DNA of 8,471 nt from Acidobacteriota bacterium (GTDB taxonomy: Bacteria; Acidobacteriota; Terriglobia; Terriglobales; SCQP01), in assembly GCA_021823305.1 (NCBI GenBank), contig JAKAOE010000055.1, positions 1 to 8,471 of the forward strand, written 5' to 3'. The first letter of the stretch is position 1, and every line of letters begins with the position of its first letter. The notes below the pieces were generated by a model that was not told where the DNA came from, made no database searches, and saw only the letters and a program-made list of their open reading frames with translations. Positions 1 to 7,620 of this stretch are shown here, piece after piece. The position numbers were made by a program, and so were the translations under genes.

Positions 1-2199
<2,199 letters not shown>

Positions 2200-2203
2200 C
2201 CTG

Positions 2204-2208
2204 CCCTC
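2204..2208 (-). promoter_or_regulatory. Ribosome binding site of the Fur-family gene
   Basis: On the minus strand the bases before the ATG read TTGAGGGCAGG. GAGGG lies 4 nt upstream of the start codon at 2199 and fixes that start. Confidence 0.6.
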
Positions 2209-2211
2209 AAT

Positions 2212-2239
2212 GGTATGCTGCTCTGCAACCGATGGACAA
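2212..2239 (-). promoter_or_regulatory. Weak candidate promoter for fur-ligA
   Basis: On the minus strand TTGTCC (2234-2239) and CATACC (2212-2217) are separated by 16 bp. They match the -35 and -10 consensus at only 4 and 3 positions. The element would overlap the start codon of the divergent gene. The same spot read on the plus strand gives TATGCT (2214-2219), a possible -10 for the divergent gene with no matching -35. No Fur-box-like palindrome is visible. This is a guess based on position. Confidence 0.2.
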
Positions 2240-3233
2240 TCTCACCCATTCGCTGATGGGGGTGGCGCTGTCGCGGGTATTCTTCAAGCGCCGCGTGGCC
2301 TACGCCACCACCGCGCTGGTGATCGCGGTCAATCTGCCCGACCTGGACCTGCTCTACAGTTGGCCCGGCATCCGCTACATCGAGTACCACCGCGGCATCC
2401 TCCATTCGCTTGTGATGCTGCCGGTGTGGGCGCTGCTGGTCGCCTGCGGGCTGCGTTGGTTCACGCGCCGGCGCGGGCAGGCGCCGCCGCCATGGTGGAT
2501 CGCGGCGCTGCTCGGCGCCACCGGCGTGGCCAGCCACATCTTCCTCGACTGGACCAACATCTACGGCGTGCGCCTGTTCGCGCCCTTCAGCGAGCGCTGG
2601 TACGCGCTCGACCTCGAGCCGCGCTTCGACCCCTGGATCTGGATCATCCTGATCGTGGCGCTGGGCTTCCCCATGCTGCTGACGCTGATCACCAGCGAGG
2701 TGCGCTCGCGCAAGGTGCGCAACCCGCACCGCGTGAGCGCGGTCATCGCCCTGGCCCTGGTGGCGGGCTGGATCGGGCTGCGGGCGAAACAGCACGCGCA
2801 GGCGCTCGACCTGCTCAACGATCCCTACTTCGCCGGCATGTACGACGGCCAGTTGGCCTACGGCTGGTCGGCGCTGCCCAACCGCTCAACCCCGTTCGCG
2901 TGGCAGGCCGTGGTGGATCTGCCCCGCAACTATCTGGTCGCCAGCGTCACCTCGCCCTGGAACGAGAACTACGGCCGCGTGCTCCCCATCCGCAGCTACA
3001 TCAAGCCGCGCGAGACGCTGGCGGCGCGCATGGCCGAGGCCACCGCCTACGGCGGCATCATGCAGTGGTACGCCCGCTATCCCTACGTGCAGGTCGAGCA
3101 GCGCGGCAACGGCTCGCAGGTGCAGATCACCGACATGCGCTACGCCGTGGGACTGCTGCGCCCGGCCATGGGCGCCTATATCACCATCGACGGCTCCAAC
3201 CAGGTCACCGGTGAGAGCTTCCGCTGGCGCTGA
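2232..3233 (+). CDS. Membrane-bound YdjM/DUF457-family putative metal-dependent hydrolase
   Basis: A 333-residue inner-membrane protein of the YdjM (DUF457) family, annotated elsewhere as LexA-regulated or metal-dependent hydrolase; no reaction is firmly established for the family. The N-terminus has the family signature: MDNLTHSLMG with H6, then NLPDLDLL (D37, D39), then YHRGILHS (H53, H58), and later SHIFLDWTN (H102, D106). These His and Asp residues sit at membrane edges and probably bind a metal. About five hydrophobic segments can be picked out (near 24-41, 56-75, 87-106, 134-154, 168-184). They are followed by a soluble C-terminal part of about 150 residues (185-333) that I do not recognise. 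The ATG is chosen because the family signature begins at it. There is no Shine-Dalgarno sequence upstream, so a leaderless or very short-leader message is possible. It is divergent from fur across 32 bp and convergent with the TPR gene. Confidence 0.85.
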   Translation: MDNLTHSLMGVALSRVFFKRRVAYATTALVIAVNLPDLDLLYSWPGIRYIEYHRGILHSLVMLPVWALLVACGLRWFTRRRGQAPPPWWIAALLGATGVASHIFLDWTNIYGVRLFAPFSERWYALDLEPRFDPWIWIILIVALGFPMLLTLITSEVRSRKVRNPHRVSAVIALALVAGWIGLRAKQHAQALDLLNDPYFAGMYDGQLAYGWSALPNRSTPFAWQAVVDLPRNYLVASVTSPWNENYGRVLPIRSYIKPRETLAARMAEATAYGGIMQWYARYPYVQVEQRGNGSQVQITDMRYAVGLLRPAMGAYITIDGSNQVTGESFRWR

Positions 3234-3251
3234 GGCGATGGCCAGATCGCC
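3234..3251. terminator. Candidate hairpin between convergent genes
   Basis: Directly after the stop codon of the plus-strand gene, GGCGAT (3234-3239) and ATCGCC (3246-3251) form a perfect 6-bp stem with a 6-nt loop. This lies in the 40-bp gap between two convergent genes, where a terminator would be expected. No T tract follows on either strand, so it is not a canonical intrinsic terminator. Confidence 0.3.
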
Positions 3252-3273
3252 CCGCGCCTGCTAGCGCCCGCCG

Positions 3274-4590
3274 CTATTGTGCTTTCGGCGCCGCCGGCAG
3301 ATAGCCCTCGACGCTGCCCTCGTTCATGGTGATGAGGAAGGGCTCGTTGGCATTGGGCGGATTGGGGCGGAAGGCGATCACCACGCCCTTGACCGTGATC
3401 GTCTGCCCGACCTTGGGCCGCTTGGTGGGCGAAAGCGGCGCCGCCAGCAGCACGCGCAGGTTCGGCACCGTGCCCGCCGCCCCGGTCGTGGTCGGAATCG
3501 CGACCTCGACCGCTTTGGTCGCCACCGAAGTCGCCACGCCCTTGAGCTCGTACCCCTGCCCCTTGACCTGCTTCCACTCGCCCGCGGCGAGGTCGGCGCG
3601 CTTCAGCCGCGCCACGATGCCGGCGAAGCTGTTGGGGTCGGGCAGCGCGTTCTTGGCCGCTTCCACCTCGGCCTTGTACTTGGCCATCGCGGCGGCGTTT
3701 TCCAGGTCCACCTTGGACAGCACCGTGAAGCCCGCCGGCGGCGTGTCGTTGGCTTGCGCCGCGGCGGTCACCTGCGACAGGCCCTCGGTCGAGCCGTGGT
3801 ACTTGGTGTAGACGGTGTTGAGGTAGCTGGAGAAGGCTTCGGTGGTCGGCGCCAAAACCGAGGCCTTGGCGAGATTGAAGATGCCGGCGCTGTAGTCCGG
3901 GCTCGGCTGCGTCACCAGGGCGATGCCCATCCAGTAGAACGGCAGCGGATCCCTGGGATCCAGCTTCGCCGCCCGGGTCAGCGTGGCCACCGCCTCCGAG
4001 TAATCCTTGCTGTTGTACTGGGCGAAGCCCAGCGCCTTGGTCAGGATGCCGTCGTAGGTCGGCCGCTGCGCCGCCGGCACCGACGCCAGCAATTGCCGGC
4101 CGCAGGTGGCGGCCTGCGTCAGCGTGGCCATCTTCGACGCCAGATTGGGATCGTTCGCCTGTACCAGCGTGGGATCGAGGAAGGCGACGATGGTGTAGGC
4201 CGGCATCAGTTGCGCGGCGGTGACGCCGGGCGACTGGATGAGCTTCTCGGCGGTCTTCACCGCCGCCGCTTGCTGGCTGGGAATCTTGGCTTGCGCCGCC
4301 ATCTCCATCTGCAGGGCTTGATTCTTATAGTCGGAATCGGGGTACTTCTGCACGAACGTGGCGGCCAACTGCGCCTGCTGGCTGGGGTTGGCGCCCGCCT
4401 TGGCGGCGGCGTTGAAGTCGTTGTACTCGGCAATGCCGTGCTTCCAGCCCATCTTCGCTGGTGGCGCGGCGGGAGTGGGGCAACTCGCCTGGAAATAGGC
4501 GCTCGCGGCTGGTGCCGGTGCGGCGGGAACTGCCGCCCACCCGGAGAACCCCAGGAGCACAACTACGGCGGATGTGGTGGACAGCTTCAT
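3274..4590 (-). CDS. Secreted TPR-repeat protein with C-terminal OB-like domain
   Basis: A 438-residue exported protein of unknown role. The N-terminus is a signal peptide: MKLSTT, a hydrophobic core to about residue 20, an Ala/Pro stretch, and a possible signal peptidase I site after ASA (29-31). C37 is not preceded by a lipobox, so a lipoprotein is unlikely. Residues about 50-275 are helical repeats of TPR character; the clearest is around 184-228 (ALGFAQYNSKDYSEAVATL, then AAKLDPRDPLPFYWMG). An earlier repeat near 55-115 resembles tetratricopeptide units that measure input against chain position. The last 60 residues (about 378-430), with VGQTITVKGVV and FLITMNEGSVEGY, look like a small OB-fold of the tRNA_anti-like kind; this is inferred from pattern only. 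The start is fixed by AAGGAG 5 nt upstream, and a TATAAT box lies further upstream. It stands alone, convergent with the DUF457-type gene, so context gives no function. Protein-protein interaction in the periplasm is the cautious reading. Confidence 0.8.
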   Translation of the reverse strand: MKLSTTSAVVVLLGFSGWAAVPAAPAPAASAYFQASCPTPAAPPAKMGWKHGIAEYNDFNAAAKAGANPSQQAQLAATFVQKYPDSDYKNQALQMEMAAQAKIPSQQAAAVKTAEKLIQSPGVTAAQLMPAYTIVAFLDPTLVQANDPNLASKMATLTQAATCGRQLLASVPAAQRPTYDGILTKALGFAQYNSKDYSEAVATLTRAAKLDPRDPLPFYWMGIALVTQPSPDYSAGIFNLAKASVLAPTTEAFSSYLNTVYTKYHGSTEGLSQVTAAAQANDTPPAGFTVLSKVDLENAAAMAKYKAEVEAAKNALPDPNSFAGIVARLKRADLAAGEWKQVKGQGYELKGVATSVATKAVEVAIPTTTGAAGTVPNLRVLLAAPLSPTKRPKVGQTITVKGVVIAFRPNPPNANEPFLITMNEGSVEGYLPAAPKAQ

Positions 4591-4595
4591 GCGAT

Positions 4596-4601
4596 CTCCT
4601 T
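4596..4601 (-). promoter_or_regulatory. Strong ribosome binding site of the TPR gene
   Basis: AAGGAG on the minus strand, 5 nt before the ATG at 4590. It is the best-placed Shine-Dalgarno sequence in the window. Confidence 0.8.
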
Positions 4602-4625
4602 CAACGTGGTCGTTTCAAAGGCAGG

Positions 4626-4658
4626 ATTATAGAATATGAGAGCGTCCCAAGCGTCCAA
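4626..4658 (-). promoter_or_regulatory. Promoter of the TPR gene with consensus -10
   Basis: On the minus strand a perfect TATAAT lies at 4626-4631, about 35 nt upstream of the ATG, in an A+T-rich patch that stands out from its surroundings. The -35 is less clear. TTGGAC at 4653-4658 is 21 bp away and TTGGGA at 4645-4650 is 13 bp away, neither at the preferred 17 bp. An activator or an alternative -35 arrangement may be involved. Confidence 0.55.
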
Positions 4659-4673
4659 ATTTTTCCCTTGGAC
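4642..4673. repeat. Short direct and inverted repeats at the TPR promoter
   Basis: Read on the minus strand, TTGGACGC (4651-4658) is followed at once by TTGGGACGC (4642-4650), an imperfect tandem pair. On the plus strand GTCCAA (4653-4658) and TTGGAC (4668-4673) form a perfect inverted repeat with a 9-nt spacer. The group lies just upstream of the TATAAT box and could be an operator. No known regulator site is recognised. Confidence 0.4.
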
Positions 4674-4707
4674 TTTGGATGCCCGATTCCCCCGCTGGTC
4701 GCAACTA

Positions 4708-5316
4708 TGGCAGAAATCCCGCTCCAAGGGCAAGTCGCTTCGCCGGAGCCGCGCCCCTTGCCTGCGGGCAAAGCAGTCGCCGGAAGCCCGCGCAATTACG
4801 CCGGTCGGCCGCCCGCCGGAAGCGAGCAGGCGCGGCCCCGGTGAGGCGCAGCGCCGGGCTGGGGCCACCGGGGCCCCGGCCCGGCGCGAGCATAAGATCC
4901 AGGCCCGCGGCGGGACGACGCGCGCTTGGCCCACCGATGTCCGCTCTCTGAGCCAGGTCGAAGCATTGATCGCTGGCGTGATCCAGGCCTACGGACGCTT
5001 GGATTTGTTGGTCAACAACGCCGGCATTGGGCACTTTGGCACACCCCTGCACGAGATGCCGCCGGAAGCCTGGGCGGAGATGATGGAGACCAACCTGCGC
5101 GCCGTCTACTTCGCCATTCGCGCCGCCGCGCCGGCGATGATCGCCGCGCATGGCGGGCAAATCATCAACATCGCCTCGCTCGCCGGCCACAACCCGGTCC
5201 CGGGGGGCTGCGGCCTACGCGACCAGCAAGGCCGGCCTGCATGGCCTGACGGTATCGGTGGCGGAAGAGCTGCGCCTCTCTAGGAGGTCCTGGCCGGTTC
5301 CTGTATCCTTACCGCC
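4708..5316 (+). pseudogene. Decayed short-chain dehydrogenase/reductase (SDR)
   Basis: Remains of a classical SDR, an NAD(P)-dependent oxidoreductase normally about 250 residues long. A likely original start is ATG 4708, reading MAEIPLQGQVA, which resembles the first strand of the family. The expected glycine-rich TGxxxGIG motif cannot be read in any frame, and the frame must shift before SDR similarity returns. From about 4855 a second frame gives AGATGAPARRE and then PTDVRS; it continues cleanly through YGRLDLLVNNAG (NNAG at 5014-5025) to the catalytic serine in NIASLAG (codon 5176). A run of six G at 5202-5207 then shifts the frame by one base. Ignoring one G restores PGAAAYATSKAGL, with Tyr at 5216 and Lys at 5228 and exactly 13 residues from Ser to Tyr, as in the family. 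After VAEELR (to about 5271) the usual last 70-80 residues are absent, although a degraded echo may reach 5316. At least three lesions argue for a true pseudogene. One or more could be assembly errors. Confidence 0.75.
4851..4887. repeat. 16-bp near-perfect hairpin inside the SDR relic
   Basis: The arms are GCGCCGGGCTGGGGCC (4851-4866) and GGCCCCGGCCCGGCGC (4872-4887), with loop ACCGG. Fifteen of the 16 pairs are Watson-Crick and one is a T-G wobble (4860/4878). No T tract follows on either strand, so it is not a standard terminator. It lies where the SDR N-terminus should be, in the part with scrambled frame. Confidence 0.7.
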
Positions 5317-6108
5317 ATGGCCGTGCTCGTGGGTCTGGATGGCGGCGGCACCAAAACCGAAATCGCCGTGGCCACCACGGCGGGAGCGGAGTTGGCGCGG
5401 GTGCGGGCAGGCGGCAGCAGCCTGAGCCGGCGGCCGCGCGCGGAAGTCGAAGCCGAACTGGAGCGCGGCCTGGCGGCGGCGCTGGCGGCGGCCGGGGCCG
5501 CGCCGGCGGATTGCGCCGCGGTCGTCGGCGGCTTCGCTTCGGCGGCTCGCGGGGCGAACGCGGCCGCCTACACCACGATGCTGCAGCGCATGCTCCCGCA
5601 GGCGCGCGTGCGCGTCCTCACCGACGCCGAAATCTCGCTCCTGGGCGCCGCTGGCGGGGCGGATGGCATCGTGGTGATCGCCGGTACCGGCTCCATCGCC
5701 TGGGGACGCTATGGCGGCCGCGCCGCGCGCGCCGGCGGCGCCGGGCCCGGCCGCGATCCCGGCAGCGCGGATTGGCTCGGGCGGGAGGCCGTGGCCGCCG
5801 GCCTGGCTCCGCCGCCGCCGGACGGCAACTTCGCCGGCCTGGTTCCGGCGCTGGCCGCCCTGCCCGCCGAGCGCCTGGCGCCGCTGCTGGCCCAGGCCGG
5901 CCGCGATCTGGCCGCCCTGCTGGCGGCCTGCGCGCGCCAGCTCGCCTGGACCACCCCCACCGCCTACGCCATGGGCGGCATGCTCGAGTTCGCGGCGCTG
6001 CGCGCCGAACTGGCGCGCGCCTGGCCGCATCCCTTGTTGCCTCCGCAAGCCGACGCCATTGCCGGCGCCCTCACCCTGGCGCGGGCGCTGGCGGGAGGCC
6101 GGCCGTAA
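5317..6108 (+). CDS. BadF/BadG-family ATPase, probable N-acetylglucosamine-type kinase
   Basis: A 263-residue cytoplasmic protein of the ASKHA-fold BadF/BadG/BcrA/BcrD family, whose members include N-acetylhexosamine kinases. The phosphate-1 loop is GLDGGGTKTE (D8-T14). A probable catalytic aspartate is D103 in LTDAEISLLGA. The phosphate-2 segment is VVIAGTGSIAWGR (119-131), the adenosine loop includes MGGMLEF (219-225), and the C-terminus ends in the typical AIAGALTLARAL. The section GPGRDPGSADWLGREA (143-158) corresponds to the family's GD-GSA-WLGREA segment but lacks its usual first Trp. The protein is about 40-70 residues shorter than common members; the shortening seems to lie between about 160 and 185, where Pro- and Ala-rich linker replaces helices. 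The start is the ATG directly before the phosphate-1 strand. An AGGAGGT stands 28 nt upstream, too far for normal use. The stop overlaps the symporter start by one base (TAATG), so the two are co-translated. A solute kinase acting on the symporter's cargo is inferred. Confidence 0.85.
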   Translation: MAVLVGLDGGGTKTEIAVATTAGAELARVRAGGSSLSRRPRAEVEAELERGLAAALAAAGAAPADCAAVVGGFASAARGANAAAYTTMLQRMLPQARVRVLTDAEISLLGAAGGADGIVVIAGTGSIAWGRYGGRAARAGGAGPGRDPGSADWLGREAVAAGLAPPPPDGNFAGLVPALAALPAERLAPLLAQAGRDLAALLAACARQLAWTTPTAYAMGGMLEFAALRAELARAWPHPLLPPQADAIAGALTLARALAGGRP

Positions 6109-7607
6109 TGCTGCACCCGCTCGATCTCTGGGTGCTGGCGCTCTACCTGGCCGCGATCACGCTCTTCGGCGTGTGGCTGCGGCGGCCCAACCCCTCGCTG
6201 CGCGATTACTTCCTCGCCGACGGCCAGCTTCCCTGGTGGGCGATCTCCTTCTCCATCGTCGCCGCCGAAACCAGCGTGCTGACCATCATCAGCACGCCCG
6301 GCCTGGGCTTCGCCGGCGACCTCGGGTTCCTGCAGCTCGTCTTCGGCTACCTCATCGCCCGCATCCTGATCAGCCTGATCCTGATTCCGGCCTACTTCCG
6401 CGGGCGCCTCGCCACCGCCTACCAGCTCATCCAACAGCGCTTCGGCAGCCGCGCCAAAACCGCGGCCGGTCTGATCTTCCTGGTGGGCCGGTCGCTGGCC
6501 GAGGGCGTGCGCGTCTACGCCGTGGCGATTGTGATCGGCGTCATCCTGGCGGCGCTGCCTCCCGGCTGGCGCCTGCCCTGGACGCCGGCCGAAGTGCTCA
6601 TGCTGATCGCCGCCCTGACGCTGCTCTACACCTTCGCCGGCGGCTTGCGCGCGGTGGTGTGGACCGACTTCATGCAGATCTGCATCTACGTCGCCGGCGC
6701 GGTGCTCAGCCTGGTGCTGCTGCTGCGCGAAGTGCCGGGCGGTTGGGCCACGGTGGCGGCCACGGCGGCGGCGCACGGCAACAAGCTCCGCATCTTCCAC
6801 TTCGGCTTCTCCTGGACCCGGACCTACACCTTCTGGTCGGGCCTGTGCGGCGGCGCGTTCCTCACCATGGCCACCCACGGCACCGACCAGCTCATGGTGC
6901 AGCGCCTGCTGGCGGCGCGCAGTCAGCGTGAGAGCGTCTGGGCGCTGCTCTCCAGTTGGATCGTGATCGTGCTCCAGTTCGCGCTCTTCCTGGTGATCGG
7001 CGTGGCGCTGTTCGCCTACGCTCAGCTCCATCCGCTGCCGGAGGCGGCGGGCGCGTTCGGCCGCTACGACCGGCTCTATCCGCAATACGTGGCCGGCCAT
7101 CTGCCGGCGGGGCTGGCGGGTCTGGTGCTGGCCGCGGTGCTCGCGGCCTCGATGTCGAACCTGAGCGCCGCGCTGAACGCGCTCAGCTCGAGCACGATCT
7201 TGGATTTCTACCGCCCCTGGTTTGCCCCGGGGCGGAGCGAGCGCCATTATCTCTGGATGTCGCGCCTGGCGACGGTCTTCTGGATGCTGGTGATGGGGCT
7301 GGTGGCGTACGCCAGCCGCCATTCGCGCTCGGTGCTGGAGTCGGGGCTGGCGATCCTCTCCTACCCCTTCAGCGGGCTGCTGGGCATGTTCCTGCTGGCG
7401 ACGCTGACCAAACGCGCCACCGAGTGGGGCGCGATCGGGGGCATGGCGGTCGGCATCGCGGTCACGCTGGTGCTGTCGCGGCTCGGGGTGGCGTTCACCT
7501 GGTTCGTGGTGGCGGGCACCGTGGTCACGTTCGCGGTGGGGTATGGTATCAGTTGGCTGAGCCGGCCGCAGCTCCCGCCGCGGCGGGCGCAGCGGGAATC
7601 GGCCTAG
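6108..7607 (+). CDS. Sodium:solute symporter (SSF/SLC5 family)
   Basis: A 499-residue inner-membrane transporter of the solute:sodium symporter family, of normal length, with about 13 hydrophobic segments. Family marks are the early DYFLADGQLPWWAISFSI (residues 33-50), AETSVLTIISTPG (53-65) and the signature LYTFAGGLRAVVWTDFMQ (173-190). The TM8-like segment LAASMSNLSAALNALSSS (345-362) should form part of the Na2 site. Compared from memory with vSGLT, A347 and S350 are kept, while N351 stands where vSGLT has Ser. The protein ends in a short basic tail. The ATG at 6108 shares its A with the TAA stop of the kinase gene, and its product begins directly with a membrane segment, so the start is secure. 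The substrate is unknown. The linked BadF-type kinase suggests a sugar or amino sugar, which is inference. The permease gene follows after 13 bp. Confidence 0.95.
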   Translation: MLHPLDLWVLALYLAAITLFGVWLRRPNPSLRDYFLADGQLPWWAISFSIVAAETSVLTIISTPGLGFAGDLGFLQLVFGYLIARILISLILIPAYFRGRLATAYQLIQQRFGSRAKTAAGLIFLVGRSLAEGVRVYAVAIVIGVILAALPPGWRLPWTPAEVLMLIAALTLLYTFAGGLRAVVWTDFMQICIYVAGAVLSLVLLLREVPGGWATVAATAAAHGNKLRIFHFGFSWTRTYTFWSGLCGGAFLTMATHGTDQLMVQRLLAARSQRESVWALLSSWIVIVLQFALFLVIGVALFAYAQLHPLPEAAGAFGRYDRLYPQYVAGHLPAGLAGLVLAAVLAASMSNLSAALNALSSSTILDFYRPWFAPGRSERHYLWMSRLATVFWMLVMGLVAYASRHSRSVLESGLAILSYPFSGLLGMFLLATLTKRATEWGAIGGMAVGIAVTLVLSRLGVAFTWFVVAGTVVTFAVGYGISWLSRPQLPPRRAQRESA

Positions 7608-7609
7608 CC

Positions 7610-7614
7610 GGAAA
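7610..7614 (+). promoter_or_regulatory. Ribosome binding site of the APC permease
   Basis: GGAAA lies 6 nt upstream of the ATG at 7621, in the 13-bp gap after the symporter stop. It is a modest match but well placed. Confidence 0.4.
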
Positions 7615-7620
7615 CCTCGC

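Noticed and set aside
2200..2231. Fur box in the fur/DUF457 intergenic gap
   Set aside because: No GATAAT-type palindrome or hexamer array is visible.
3947..3961. Palindrome GGATCCC-T-GGGATCC
   Set aside because: It lies inside the TPR gene and results from the codons for LDPRDP, with no sign of regulatory use.
4480..4500. Lipobox at C37 of the TPR protein
   Set aside because: The residues before the cysteine are QAS rather than a Leu-Ala-Gly/Ser type box, and it is too far from the hydrophobic core. A signal peptidase I site fits better.
4741..4860. Recurring CGCCGGA/G blocks at 4741, 4778, 4814 and 4852, about 36-38 bp apart
   Set aside because: Similarity does not extend beyond 9-10 bases, and the same string occurs in ordinary coding DNA nearby. 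It is probably chance in G+C-rich sequence, and there is no CRISPR-like repeat.
5282..5288. AGGAGGT as ribosome binding site of the kinase gene
   Set aside because: It is 28 nt from the ATG, and no in-frame start codon lies at a usable distance.
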